The notes: generated by a model from the letters alone, not told the origin. DNA of 64,000 bases from Thamnaconus septentrionalis (GCA_009823395.1 CM020510.1:10784773-10848772); one strand, 5' to 3'. Positions 16,113 to 28,765 are shown, counted from the first letter of the stretch. Translations and numbers: made by a program.

Positions 16113-18302
16113 AGCTTAAATAAATAAATATATTAGTTTCCACATCTGCGCAATCTCAATCACGTCCAGACGTTTTGGCTCAGAATCCTCAAAGTTGCAC
16201 TTGACTTGAACAGGTCGGCCTGAAACGCTCAAACGTACCACTTTCATGTCTTACTTTGTGTTGATGTGTCATGAGTTTTTGTTGTCAAGCCACTTTGTAT
16301 CCAACGGATGTCAGAGAAAAAAAAAACAAACAAACAAAAAGAATGGGGGTGGCGGGGATTTTCCCACTTTGGTGACTGTCTAACCTCAGACGTTTGTGAC
16401 GATGAACTGAGAAATTGGCCGACGGCCTCGCGAGCAGTCGTCCGTGGACAGAGTGGACTCGGATTGTGGGCGGGTGTCCTTTTGTTTTTGTTTCGCTCTG
16501 CAAAGGAGAGATTTTTAACGAGTAAAGGGAATAATGGTGGTGATCGTGCTAGAGTTTTATGAGTCACCTGCTGCTCTCATCCTGTTTTTTTTTTTTTTTT
16601 TATTTCTTCCATCTCTTTATTTCTCTCAAGTCTTAAACGAACACAAGTGTCTTTCTCGCTGATTTGTATTTTTGTTCCTAATTATTTTCCCTGACGCGAA
16701 TGTTTGTCTCGCTCTCTGGCGTCCCCGAGGTGCCGATAGGGGAAACACTGACCTGGCTCAAAGCATTGCACGCAAACAGTGTCTGTTTTTTCCTTGTTGT
16801 TTGTTTAGTTTTTTTTTTCAACTTGATGTCAACACCATCAAGGCCAGTAGATGCTCCTGTAGCGCAGCAGTTCAACAGTTTTTCCTGGCGAGCGTCGAGG
16901 TATTGCGCTATCAGGGCGGAAAAAAGAAACAACACGAGAATTTTCAGCACGAAATCAGCAGTAAAAGGCGTAAAAATCTGGCGGGTGACCCGCCAGCGCC
17001 GAATAATATAAATACTATGATAATCTTTATTTTATGCATGGTTTTTCGTGTGTCGGGGTGTAAGTGCGTACCTTGCTACTTCCTGTGTGTTCGCCCTCCC
17101 GCCCCTCGCAGCTCAGTGAGGCGACGGGGGGGGGGCCACCGCGGGCGGACTGGCGCTCTAAAACTATACAATATACTTCAAGAAGAAAACATTAGCATCT
17201 CTTTCCAAAGTGCGAAAGCCGGGCGGGGATGCGTCCGCGAGCATGTCGATCACGAGCAAGTCTCTGGTTTTTCTTTAATTATTTCCAACTCAAATCAAAC
17301 ATTAGCAAAGGAGGGGAAATTGCGCATTCGCTGGAGTTTCCTCTTTTCGTTTCAGCACTGATTGTTGGATCTTCTTCGTTCACGTCAAAAATTGAGGGTG
17401 GGAAAAAAAAATAAAAGAAATAAAAGAAGAAGCGTGCTCACCACTTTGAGAAAAGGTGGTTTTCCGGTCTGGGCCTCCTGATGACACGCTCCTCTCTGCA
17501 GTCGGCTAGCGTTACCGTAGCTTGCAGCACAATATATACAGTGTCAAACAGCCGAAACAGCATGTTTTCACCGTCTACTCTTGCATTCAGTGCCTATAAA
17601 AGTCAGGAGGAGGACGCCAGGTGTTCCCAACAGTTGCTGCTCTATCGTTCAAGATATTTGTGCCGATGAATAACAGAAAGAAGCATCTTAGAATTACGAA
17701 CTGGACTGCAGACCTTTTTAACGATTCACGCTATTGTTTGTTTGTTTGTTTGTTTGTTTTTTATCGTAGTGGAATTTTAACAGCATTTCAGCTCGGTAGG
17801 GCTGCGCTAACACTCTGCCTTCGCTCCTCTGATGAACCGATTTCATTTGAAGCCATGTTCATCGACAGTCGCAAGTGTCTGTTGCTAAACAGTGATGAGT
17901 CCTGAACAAGTCTGACGTTTTTTTTTTTTGTTGTCTTATTCGGACTCTCCGAAGCACAATTGAAAGTCAAAATCAAATTTTAAAGAAAAAAAAAAAAAAG
18001 GATCAATTCTGCCCAATTTTAAAGCACAAGCCAACAGGTTTTTATTTAATTTCAATGTTTTTTTTTTCCTTCATTGATCGTTTAAATGAGAAAGAAAAAA
18101 ATAAATGAAACTGCCACACTTGCTTCTCAGACATGTCGGGGAGAAAAAGAGAATCAAATTTCCTCATCCTGTATTCTGGTAGATGTAAACATTGTCTTCG
18201 CGTGTGTCGGGGTGTTTATGAGTTTCTATTTTGTAAAACTGACTGTAACTCCATTCCATCCTAATACAGCGCTTCATTTTTTGAGTCTGTTCGACATTCC
18301 AC

Positions 18303-18319
18303 TGTAAATACTGTACATA
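18303..18319 (+). promoter_or_regulatory. nectin1: Tandem Pumilio response elements (UGUANAUA x2)
   Basis: TGTAAATA (18303-18310) and TGTACATA (18312-18319) both match the UGUANAUA consensus of PUM proteins and are separated by one base. They lie about 410 bp before the distal candidate poly(A) signal, a usual place for such sites. The match is direct; function in repressing or destabilising the delta mRNA is inferred. Confidence 0.45.
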
Positions 18320-18725
18320 GGGTTGAGATTAGAGTCTGGATTTATTTAGGGACAACTGCGTAGGGACTGTTCATGTACAATATACCTATTTTGACTGCAA
18401 AAATTAGCCTCTCTGACGTTGGATAGATCAAGTTGATGCATAGCTTATTTCCAAAGTCCCACCTCTAAGAAAAGCCCCCTCCATCCCTCCCCCTCCCCCT
18501 CCCGGTGCGTTTTTAATATGCCACTAGCGGCTTCACTGTCATACAAAAGGGGTGACGCATACAGTATGTCAAGTCGATGTTGTTGAGAGAAAAATCTAAA
18601 AGAGAGAAACGTGTCTGTATGCAGCCATGTGAATGTATATTTCTGAGGGTGTTACAAATATGGAAAAAAAAAAAATCTTGTTCAATTGTGATGACCCAGT
18701 GAAGTAACTTGTATTTGTTTTAAGC

Positions 18726-18731
18726 ATTAAA
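18726..18731 (+). promoter_or_regulatory. nectin1: Candidate distal poly(A) signal ATTAAA
   Basis: ATTAAA occurs in 'ttgttttaagcattaaatga', followed 30-60 bases later by a T/G-rich tract (ttggttttttttgttgttgt, from 18786) that could serve as the downstream element. It is the best candidate for the end of the long delta 3' UTR. Confidence 0.4.
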
Positions 18732-18750
18732 TGAGTTCAATAGTCAAAAA

Positions 18751-21700
18751 GACCACTGGATTAATGTGTGCTATCTCACTGAATGTTGGTTTTTTTTGTT
18801 GTTGTTGGTTTTTTTTTTAACAAACTACAGCACATTTCTCTCGGCTGTGTATTGATCTGGTTAATTGCAGCTGTTCTCCCCCGACCCCCTCACCCAAGTT
18901 ACTCCCACGGCGACACGTTCATAGTCTGGATGCAGTCGCATGTTACATTTACCGCATCCTGTTAGCCTCCAATGTAACAGCGTCTCTCTGCAGACAAACA
19001 ACCCCACACTTTCAACGACCTCCGGCACCGACTGGACGATATTCGAACCCAGATGTCGTGCAGAGCGCGTAGCATTCCCGGGCGCGCGGCCATTAGGCAG
19101 CGCAGCAGCCGATATTGCCCTCCCCCCCACCCCACCCTCCCGCTGCCTCTCCAGTGTGCAGAATTAGAAGGCTGGAGGCGGCCGCGGCGCTAATGCGCGG
19201 CGACTCTCTCTGCATGTGGCCCCTAATTTCCATAGCTAAGCAAGAAACAGAACGTGACGGTGAAAACCAAAGCAAGTCAATCACCTCTGATTAGAAAAAA
19301 ATGTTTTGGTTCCCTTCTAAAAGGCTTTTGTTTTGTCGGCCAGCAGAACATTAATAAAGAGCGCCGGAACGTTGCACAACGCGACGCTCACTGTCGCGTC
19401 TCGTTGCCGTTTCTCCCCCCCGTAATTGGAGCGCAGCAACGCCCGCGCAGCCGTCCAGTCCAGCGCCTAATGATGCGGTGGCGGCCATGAGAGAGGTCCA
19501 GTGTGGAGCCAGACAGATCTGTCTCAGACTGCAAGACTCAAGTGCAGACATCTGCACCGCAAACATTAAGAGCAGCCCAGAGTTTGCAGCTGTTGCCATC
19601 CATTTGCTAAAAGAGCCCTTTGTAGCCCGAGGGGGCTTTGATGGCACGGAGGCTTTTAACATGCACGGCCATCCAGCTTTGTCTGCCGAGCCGCCAGTGG
19701 AATCCCACAACATTTGCTCTATCAAAGTACTCTTAGGATGAAATAGTGGTGGGGATTTTCGTTGCGAGCGCCGGGCCCCTGGGGGAAGTTGAGTTTGTTA
19801 AATGCCCCCCCGGTGGAGTCGCTCCTGCTGGCAATTTGAAAATGGTCAGGCCATCGCTGCCGTCGTTTTTGGTTCCTACTGTCAAGCCGCTAATAAAAAA
19901 GTGTAAAAGTGTCAAATTGAAGGTGAATAGTACATTCAAAGCGCTCACATGTACAATCACAGTGGGCGGCTGCACGTCGGGATTCTCGGGGCGGTCGTGC
20001 ACTGCGACGGCGATGTCGTCTTTCAGCTTGGGTTGGCTTGAACAAATCGATTATCAAATTAAATGAATGCGCTGTTTATAGATGCACGAGCGATTCCGAG
20101 GGATTCGTGGGTGTGCATCCAGATGTGAAAGCGAAGAAAGCCAAAGGCTGATCACTCTGAATTACACTGACTATCCCTTCTTCATGCCAAGCATTGTGAG
20201 AGACTTCAGGACGATTCTTTCCACTCTGCTGTCCAGTAGGGCGGCGACAGCCTCATTTAGAAACCCCCTCCTATCAGTCTGTGTCAAGTAAATTACACCC
20301 AAAGACTAACTACTATTCCTATTTTTACAAGCGATGCCTGATCTGCTGTACATACATTAGCTGACAGACCCGTCACGGCCCAGTGACCCATCCACCAACA
20401 ACTCCAACTCTCCTTGTTGGCTCTGTTGAAGGAAGTCTAACTGTGTCGATGGAACCTAAATACACATTTTACAGATGTGTAAATACATCCACCTATTGCA
20501 GATATCCATGCAGGAAACGCCTGTAGAGCAACATTGCCAAAGTGGAAGGAGCCCTCTCAGAAATACCAGGAAAGGCGATGGGTCAGATTCCTAGATTTCC
20601 CTCCTATCCGTGCGAGTCGCAGCGTCGCTGCTCTGCGGCAGGTTGCGTTGGGACGTTTAAGCACCATCCGTCCCAGAGTAAAGTGCCTTTAGTGCCCACT
20701 CCCTCCTCTAATAGGGGAAAGTTGCCCACTGCTGATAAAAAAAAAAAAAAAAACAGCCGACATTGCAGCATTTATAAGCCTGCAGTAGCTTTATTGTTTC
20801 CGCCCGGTTACCCCATCCCTTCTCTTCAAAGCACTCTGACCAGCTGAAAGTGACCTGGGTGAGAGCTTGCAACAATTACCTGAGACAGTTAGCACCACCG
20901 CGGAGCAGGTTTCAACACTACACTACTACTTAACACATTAAGCACTGGCGCTAGTGCTCGTTCCGCCCTTGAGCGCAAACACTCCCTTGGCACTCCCGCA
21001 CTCCCAGGTACAGTTGGTACAGAGGTTTAGTGGCTCATGCAAATGGGTAACAAATGGACAAGTGCAGTAGTCGGAACATTTTGCTGCAGTGGGCCGAGGA
21101 GGAAGTAACTCTGAACCACAGTATCAACGAACAAAACCAGTGAACAAAGTGGCAGTCGGAAATTTCAGAGACATTGTTGCTCTTGCATTGAGCGCTCCGC
21201 TTCAAACCTCCGACTTGAAATCCCCCCCCCCTCCCCCCAGTCCGAAGGGCCTTCAAGTGGCAGATCTGTGGTGATTCACAGAGAGCTGTTTTTTCGTTTG
21301 TTTTTTGTTTTTTTTCTCAGGGCAAATTCAAAATTCCAACTAACAACGGACAATCTTCCAGGGAGCCAGAGGCCTGTCATTTTGTGCTGCGCCTAAAACA
21401 ATAACGCAGATTGCAGATTATGCACATTATCTCAGTCGGTGGCTGTGTGGTGTGTGTGTGTGTGTGTGTGTGTGCTCGCAAATCACTGTCTATTGTGTGA
21501 AGCTGTTTGGCGGCTCTTTCCGAAGAGAAAAGCTTTGCCCGCATCCCGACTGAACAAAGCAGAGATTTGCTTCATCTTTGGTTCTGTGCCACCGTGGCTA
21601 CTGTATCAGAATCTATACGAACCCTCGTTAAAATCCATTTGGTTTCATCTTCCTCAGCTGTAACTTGGAGAAGACGGCAGCAATTCAGCAAATGATCAAT

Positions 21701-22095
21701 TTCCATTTTTTGTAGACACTTATGTGTAGAGGATTTGCAGATTCGTGTCAAGCCAACCACTATTCTTATTCATTGATGGATTCTTCCAAACATATAAATT
21801 CATTATAAATATAAACATTTTCTATGACTCTGACTTCCCTTCATGCAACTACTTTTTTTCTCAGGTCGAATGCGATAATTAAAAGAGAAGCAGGTTCGTC
21901 GTCTTTGTTCGAGCTCGCGCTTGAAGCGTCGCTCTCTCGCTGCTGTTTTATCTTCGCTTTCAATTTGAGTTATCTTCACCTCCCTTCTTCCCAGCCATCG
22001 CTTTGACTCGCGCTGTGTCGCCTGTGCTGTGTCGCCTCAACTTTTTCGCAACTAGATTTGCAAAAAAAGGAAAATAAAAGAAGAAGGAAGAAACG
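18751..22095 (+). other. nectin1: Intron used only by the alternative isoform, block 1
   Basis: No gene is recognised. The 19480-19740 stretch is unique-looking and open for 87 codons, but it has no recognisable domain. Simple sequence includes A17 at about 20736-20752 and (GT)n at 21450-21474. Between 14951 and 59062 the alternative transcript must be spliced over everything here. Confidence 0.5.
21450..21474. repeat. (GT)n microsatellite
   Basis: A short GT dinucleotide run of about 25 bp in the intron. Confidence 0.9.
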
Positions 22096-22296
22096 GTGCC
22101 ACGGTCGAGCCAAGAGTCTCAGGGTGAACTCATAGTAGGCGATCCATATCGTGCCCAATCACATCTGAGCTCTAGAATAGGCTACACTTGGCCAGGGCGA
22201 GGCGTTAGAATGGAGCGCCATGTTTTCTGTGTAGCTCTCCACCTCGCTCCTGCGTCCCCATTGCGGCAGTTTTCAGAGAAAGTTTGAGAACCACTG
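22096..22296. mobile_element. hAT-like right-end fragment
   Basis: The segment ends with GAGAAAGTTTGAGAACCACTG (22276-22296). That is the reverse complement of a CAGTGGTTCTCAAACTTT hAT-type terminus, and the same ending closes the neighbouring copy at 22471. The left limit is a guess from the change in sequence character; only the last 21 bp are certain. Confidence 0.45.
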
Positions 22297-22301
22297 CCCT
22301 A

Positions 22302-22471
22302 ATGCCATGCAAGTCTATGGGGTCAAAAGTCAACTTTGTCCTAGAGACATGGGACCACTTGAGGTTCATCGGGATCCCTAAAGACACAGCCACGTCACAT
22401 TTGGGGCTTCTAGCCCCAAAAATTTTCTTTCTCCAAGGTGGGGCGTGACAGAGAAAGTTTGAGAACCACTG
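22302..22471 (+). mobile_element. Dispersed 170-bp repeat with hAT-like right end, copy 1
   Basis: It starts ATGCCATGCAAGTCTATGGG and ends AGAAAGTTTGAGAACCACTG. The same unit recurs at 32234-32802 (tandem) and 47867-48039, with only scattered substitutions. The right end matches a hAT terminal inverted repeat, but the left end does not mirror it, so it is a truncated or composite element. It is preceded by CCCTAA, the hexamer that is amplified in the 32-kb array. Confidence 0.8.
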
Positions 22472-22497
22472 GTCTAAAGTCACATGGTTGTTTTCCC

Positions 22498-22499
<2 letters not shown>

Positions 22500-22530
<31 letters not shown>
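22500..22530. repeat. Poly(T) run
   Basis: A run of 31 T residues lies 28 bp after the hAT-like repeat copy. It may be the poly(A) tail of a minus-strand retroposed insertion, but no body is recognisable to its right. Confidence 0.85.
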
Positions 22531-22533
<3 letters not shown>

Positions 22534-23392
22534 GCTAACCTCCACCCCTTCAACAGCTAGCTTTCTTTGTTCGCACTTAAACAAAAAGCTGTTGTCGACG
22601 AGTCGGTCACAGCCGCTGATGCAGACACCTGGCTGAGGTGTTATTCTCTCTCTGTGCTCTGAACTGATGAAATATGAGCCATCCATCTGGTCCTTTTTTT
22701 GTAATTATTTATTTATTTATTTATTCTTACAATTTGTAAATACAGCTGTGTTCCGCTGGCACGCTGCTCACGCGTGTGCGCACGCACAGGAAGTTGCGAA
22801 GCAGTCAAACGGGCAGGAACTCGTGCCAGGCCGTCTCCTGTGCCGACCTTGAGGAGATGCTTTTCGCTCATGGCCTCCGCGTGTTTATGAGAGCAATATT
22901 ACAGCGCATTTCCAGTCCCACGTGGTTGCGAACTGACCTTCCGGTGTGTTCCAGCACCTCTGTTGTGCCACCGAGGATTTGCTTCACCTTCACCTCCTCC
23001 TCCTTCCCCTGTGCACACCGTGGACTTGACAGGAAGCGAAGCAGTTTAGCCTTTGAAGCAGTAGTCTACATGCTAAACTGTGCTCCCCGTATTTTTCCCC
23101 CGTCATAAAACTTTTCTTTGCACATGCTTTCTGAATGTGGAGTGAGGAAAAAAAGAGGTAAAGCATTTCTGGGAAGTTCACTGACAGACTAACCATACAA
23201 AAATGAAAGTGTCAAAAGTCCCGCAGTGTGGAAAACATGACTTGGTGAGAACCAAAGATTTCATTTTTTGGGTGAGGGTAGGTCTTTCTTGCATTTAAAA
23301 AAAACCCTCTTGATTTAACCACCTTGAAATTAAAAAAAACAACAAAAAAAACATCTTTTGAAAGAGCAGCTCGGCAGTGAGTGCGGTGGTCG
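22531..23392 (+). other. nectin1: Intron block without recognisable content
   Basis: A short TTTA run occurs at about 22706-22725. Otherwise I see no exon, repeat or regulatory structure. Confidence 0.45.
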
Positions 23393-23640
23393 GAACACAC
23401 TTGTTTTATTTAATTTGATGGACTCACAGCAGGAAGGTTGTGAGTTAGATTCCCACTCAGGGTTCTCCTGGCATCTGTGTGGGTTCTCTCCCAATCCAAA
23501 GACGTCCACATTGGGGTCATTAGCCACTCTGGGTTGTGGACATGGATGGTTGTTTGTCCCTCTGTGTGGCCCCTTTGATGAATTGGTGACTTGTCCCAAG
23601 TGTGACCCCGCCTTCACCCCAAGACAGCTTTGACAGGCCC
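23393..23640 (+). mobile_element. Teleost interspersed repeat, plus orientation, copy 1
   Basis: Recognisable blocks in order: 'gactcacagcaggaaggttg', 'gtgagttagattcccact', 'gtgtgggttctctcccaatc', 'caaagacgtccacattgggg', and 'gaattggtgacttgtccca' followed by 'gtgtgaccccgccttcaccc'. This order is that of a very abundant teleost interspersed repeat. The copy is diverged and interrupted. Related copies lie at 28670-28765, 29222-29545 and, inverted, 42345-42640. I do not assign a database family name. Confidence 0.7.
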
Positions 23641-25108
23641 CACCCACAACCACCACCACCACCATCAAGCCCAGGCTGCATGACAAGCAGCGACGGTTGA
23701 ACATCCTCCACTCTAAAGTAAAGAGTTGTGTCGGTGTTGCTTTATTTGCTCGCGGTGACGTGCATGCGAGCGCTCATTAGAGACGTGTTGAATGTAATTG
23801 GTAGTGAAGATGATGCATGATGCATGTGTTCCACCGTCAATTATGGAGCACCTATTAAACAGGCCCAGATAACTGCACGTTGCAAAGCCGTGGGCAACAT
23901 AACTCTTTAATGGCCGTCTGTAGAGTTTAGGGCGGAGCCAAAACTGACACATTCCCCAGTCGCTCGTTGCAATTCTTTTATTGGATGCAAATTATGCCGA
24001 AATCAGCTTTGATGCCCCGATTCTTAAGCTCGCCAGCTTTCACTGAGCGCTCGCCCACTGGCGGGAAAGTTGTTTGTGCAGAGAACAAAGCAGACAGGCT
24101 TTCATTTCACCACAAAGGAGTCATACTTTAGTTTGACCCGCTGCGACATTATGGAAATTATAGCCGTTCAGTTCTTTAAAGGGTTTTTTTTTTTTCTTTC
24201 TCAGGCTTCAGATAACATGTCTGGGTCAAATGGTCTCATTTGATGTACTGGTCAGTGTTGATGATTTGCAGACCGAGACGCAACAAAGGATGTGAAGAAC
24301 AACTCATTATTTTCATACAAACGAGTGAATACAAAATCAAATGGCCGTCCAGATGAAGGACAACGAGGTTCCATTTTTTTTTTTTTTCATCTGTTCAACT
24401 GCATGAAACCAATAACTGAACGGCTTCAAAAATTGGGCAACGACGACGTTGTTTGCACGCAGCCTTTGCTGTTATTATGCAGATAACTTTTGAAAAAAAA
24501 GAAACAAATTATTGTCGCTGTAACTTGTTTTCCAATTTGTTTTCCTCTGTGCCCAAAAAATATTTTCTGACATTGTTTGCCTTTGTCGAACGGGAAAGAC
24601 ACGTCTCACAAATAACACGATCGATTGGGCACGCAGTTTACACCCCTGTGATAGACGGCGGCGAGTCGATTCTATTTCCAGAGGATGTGAAATTGTAATG
24701 AATTGGCAATTATTTGGATTAACCCAGGATCAACCTGCTCAAACTATTATTGCCTATTATTTTGTAAATGAGACGGCTCATAAACAAACTGCACGGACCC
24801 CATGAATAAATTTGGCGGAATTATAAGGGATGTCTGCAGTGGCTGCCGAGGAGACACACACGCACGCGGGCACGTACACACTCTCACACTGCAGCCCTGC
24901 TTTCACGCCCTCCAAATTTCAGAGGCAGTCATGGCATGAGCAGCTCTGCTATCCAGCTGCGTATTAGCGTTCCCCAATTAAACTCAGCCATCCCAGAGCA
25001 GAACGAAAGGCCTAAACCCTCTGGTGAAAAAGTGCTGACAACCCTCATCCACAAAGTCCTGCTGGGAATACTGTGTCCCTGCGACCATTTACCCAGCGTC
25101 AAAGAACT

Positions 25109-25143
25109 GTGTGTGTGTGTGTGTGTGCGTGTGTGTGTGCGTA

Positions 25144-25177
<34 letters not shown>
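25109..25177. repeat. Compound (GT)n / (GA)n microsatellite
   Basis: A GT run (25109-25140, one GC interruption) is followed after a 7-base spacer by a GA run (25148-25177). Confidence 0.92.
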
Positions 25178-25179
<2 letters not shown>

Positions 25180-27946
25180 TCTCTGTGTGCGCACCCTTTA
25201 CGTCTTCGTTGACCGAGCCTGGGTGACCTCGGACACACTGTATCCTCTGAATTACAGTGCGGCCACACATCATGTGATTCAACAGAGGGAGTGTTTATTA
25301 TGGGGAAATTTGTGGTATTTGCGCTGCGTGATTAAGACAAAAAAAAAAAAAAAAAAAAAAGAACACCGCAGGAAATCAAAGGCCGAGTTGCCGTGATTTG
25401 CAAGTTGACATTTTCTTTGATTTAGCGTGCGACGCTGGACTTCCTAGCCGGCCGGAATTACGACCGCTCGGAATGTAAATCTCCAAAGTATCGGGATAAT
25501 AAAACAGATCTCCTGTCAGACCGTTCCGAAATTCTCTGCACAGTCCCCGGCAGCTGGGCGTGGCAGAGATATATCAAGGGCTCACTGGCACATTGTATCT
25601 ATTTCTTTTGTATTTCCCCTCATTGGAAAAAATGAAGCATTCAGATCAGTTAATCGACAACATGACAGCATCTTGTGTTTCTTCGCTGCCTTGCTAATTG
25701 GTACTTTGCTCTTTAAATTGATCATTTGTTGTTGTTTTATTTTTTATTATCATAAGCGGGAGCAACATCGACAAGCATCAACACGTGCCGAACTGGCTAC
25801 AGCCGGTTTTCCTTTCACTGCGCCATAAAAGGAGTTGTTGCCCTAATGTCGGCTTCCAGCTGTCACCCACAGGCGATCCGCACTGTAGCATTCCCAGTTC
25901 CACCAGGACGCTCGGGAAAGCCTATTGGCTGCTTGCGTCAACAGACCGTTCCGCAGCGGGAAAACCGTCCGAGCAGGCCTGGACACATTAGCGGAGACGG
26001 CAGTTTGCGACAACCATTAAGGCTCCTTCCCTCCAGGGGGCAACGGGAGCGCGAGGGCCCGACCTCGCTACGCAACGGCTGCTCCCTTCGGGGATCACTG
26101 GCAGATCAACAGCGGCCGACACAGCACGACTGTGACCGCCGCTGACATTGTGCTCACCTTCCCCCGGGAAGAGGAGGGGAGGAGGAGGAGGAGGAGGAGG
26201 AAGATCGGACTGCGGTGGCATCATCGGAACAACAGCTGGGCTGCTGCTGCTGCATGTGGGTCAAAACTCTGCAGAGCAACAAAAGCGGAGCTGGAGGCAC
26301 TACGTAAATCGGGGGGTTCCATCAAAGAAGAAGGGCAGCTGTGCCAAGTGGTGGCAGCGAGACATTCTCGCCTCTGCTCCGCCACCGGGAGGTCGACCAA
26401 GGTCAGAGGAGCAGAACTTCAAAGGCTGGTCGGCCACAGCCATCGTGATCCCACCAAAAGGCAGGAAAGTGCAGCGGGGGTTTCAAGTCCCTCGTGTACA
26501 GTGCACAATTTTCCACCTCTGAGCGGATGACCTGGCCGGCCAGATGAAGTGTGTCAGGAATTCTTTTGGACTCGCCGTGAAGAGCCACTGGAAAATGTTT
26601 GGTGAAAAGCCAGAAGACCACAAGTTTATTGTGAAAAACAGTCCAAACGGACCAACTCAGACATCTCCCACCTCTTGAGTCGTCGCTGAGCACCGTGATG
26701 TTTATCAGAACAACCCAACAAAAGCAGCCCAAAAATCAAAGGAAGCAGCGTCCACCAAGAAAAACCTTCAGTGACGCTTCATGTTTTCATCTTTTTGAAG
26801 GAAAAATCGCCTTTGAGTTCTGAGCAAGTTGCCACTATTGCAACACCCACTCTAATCTCTTCAGCGGCAGCAGTTGTTGTTTACAACTTAAGAGTAGCTG
26901 CTGCTTCTTCTGCGAGGGTTTATTAGCAACTGCCTCGCGCCTTTATGTACTTTCTGCCTCTTTTAAGTACAGGAAGCTGATGAAATTCAAGGACCAACAG
27001 AAAGCACAGCCTACTCGAGGTATTTATTAATTAATTTATTTATTTTAACCAATCTGGCGGCCAGCTATGGCGTCGCCACCGCTGCGCTATGTTGCCTTGG
27101 AAGCATCGTCGCAATCGTTTTCAAGCTGCTGAAATTAAAACGTCTCTCGGCCTTCCGGACGCGAAGCCACACCTGCCAGCAGAGCGGCTGAGCCTCTCCG
27201 GTCCTCGTTCGCAGTGATTCATCGGCCGCCGCTACCGCTAAAGTTCCGCCCGTCTGACAAATGGAGTAAATTAAGAATCCCACTGTCTCCGGGCCCTCGT
27301 CCCTCCCCGGCCTTCTCTATTGACTCTCACAGCTTTATCAGCGTACATTAGTGTCAGTGCCAGTCTACATTTGGACCAAGCGAGGAGGCAGCCCATCAGC
27401 ACATACAGCCATGTCTGTCGGAGCGCCGAGCCAACGACCCTTTTGTCAGAAGCAATCCTCGTCAGCCCGAGCCACCAAGGAGGCGGCGGCCCGGGCCCAG
27501 CGGAGGCGGAGCTCTCGCCGTCCTCCACTCGTTAGGCCTGTTGAAACCCTTTAGACTTTTCTCGTGCGGACGTTCGCGTGTGATCAGTCTCGGGTTGGTC
27601 ATAGTCGGCGGAACAAAAAAAAGGAAGATTAAAACGGAATAATTAAACATGAGGATGTGTGAGGCTGGATGGATGGAATTAAGACGGTAAACAAGCCCCT
27701 TGATTAAAATGCACATGATGCCATTAGCACTTGACACGTGTTCCCTCTTGTTGTGTTTACCGGATACAGAAAATTACGACTCGGCTGACAGGGTTTCACA
27801 CCGCGGGCTGAGAAGGGTGAGAGCATGTCACAGAAAATGAGATAAGTTGATTAAAAGAGCTGAATTTTAATGATTTTTTTTTTCCACCCTCAAATGGGGG
27901 GAACGAATAAGGTGCTCCGAGGCAACAGGACCTGATTTTATGCTAG

Positions 27947-27951
<5 letters not shown>

Positions 27952-27990
<39 letters not shown>
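27952..27990. repeat. (AC)n microsatellite
   Basis: A clean AC run of about 39 bp, followed by TAGAGAGACACACC. Confidence 0.95.
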
Positions 27991-27994
<4 letters not shown>

Positions 27995-28669
27995 GAGACA
28001 CACCAGCAGGTACCAGCTGTGGCAGCTGACTTAACGAATCAATTATCTCTGGGAGTCAGGGGTCATCAGAGAATATTTAATTGAGTCCAGAGTTCTACAT
28101 TTTGCAGCAATTTCTAAGGAACTCTGGGAGGCCTGGTGGGCTTTGACCCCACCCCCCCAACACTCTTTTAAAAGGTTCACTTTGACTGTGAACAAGAAAT
28201 GAACCTCCTAATCACCTGCAAAATGCAAATCTCTTCACCGGCTGGCCATCGACGGGATTACAGCGCCACCCTAGGTTTTTTTTTCTTCTTCTTCTTGCGG
28301 CTTCATCTTGGAGGAGCTCATCCGTGCAACAGTGCAAACAAACCCAAACGATCCTCGCTGCGCGGCACAGCACAGCCAGTCGGGACTAATTTCCCTCAAG
28401 TCTCATGGCTGGTTGCCATGACAAGTCACAAGCAATTAGTTCCCTCGCAGGCCTTTGTTTCCTCTGGCAGCAGCCTTCAGTGGCTCCTCTCCCACCAGAC
28501 GTGCGGTCAGTCGTTTGTTTCTTCACCTCGCACCGGATCTTTCGCCGAAGGTCGCGTCGCGCTATAAAAGAGGTTCGGTATTTAATGAGGCACCCGACCG
28601 CCGAGATTCACGGGAAGGCCGGTGATTCAGAGTTTTCCAGATGTGTTTGACGTGATGAAGTGGCGGCTT

Positions 28670-28765
28670 GACGCAATAACAGCTGGGGCTGGTTCCGGCC
28701 CCTGGTGACCCGGCGCAGGGTGAGCGCTGCAAGATGATGGATGGATGGAAGGATGGATGGTGGGT
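28670..28765 (+). mobile_element. Teleost interspersed repeat, 3' end only
   Basis: The words 'aacagctggggctggttccg', 'cccctggtgacccggcgcag' and 'gatgatggatggatgg' match the 3' end of the same teleost repeat family, which typically closes with a (GATG)n tail. The body is missing, as expected for a 5'-truncated retroposed copy. Confidence 0.6.

Larger units (their letters stand above)
14952..18750 (+). other. nectin1: Probable 3' UTR of the nectin1 delta isoform
   Basis: The sequence after the stop changes to T/A-rich DNA without splice-like structure and carries several candidate poly(A) signals: ATTAAA at 15469, overlapping AATAAA at 16119 and 16123, AATAAA at 18100, and ATTAAA at 18726. 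The last gives a UTR of about 3.8 kb. Two Pumilio-type elements lie at 18303-18319. The stretch around 18180-18400 reads like unique, non-repetitive UTR. The true 3' end cannot be fixed without transcript data; the 15469 or 16119 signals would give short forms. Confidence 0.5.
23641..28669 (+). other. nectin1: Intron block, mostly unique sequence
   Basis: No coding exon is recognised. Simple sequence comprises (GT)n at 25109-25140 adjoining (GA)n at 25148-25177, A22 at 25339-25360, (GGA)n near 26170-26200 and (CA)n at 27952-27990. The stretch 24690-24830 is AT-rich and non-repetitive, and an ATGCAAAT octamer lies at 23985-23992. These could be conserved non-coding DNA, which cannot be tested here. 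Confidence 0.5.

Noticed and set aside
19478..19741. 87-codon frame with mixed composition
   Set aside because: It looks less repetitive than others, but has no recognisable domain and no clear acceptor/donor pair; could be conserved non-coding DNA.
26132..26530. Overlapping plus-strand frames of 124-132 codons
   Set aside because: Both run through a (GGA)n tract and have different reading frames of equal quality; no domain or codon bias.
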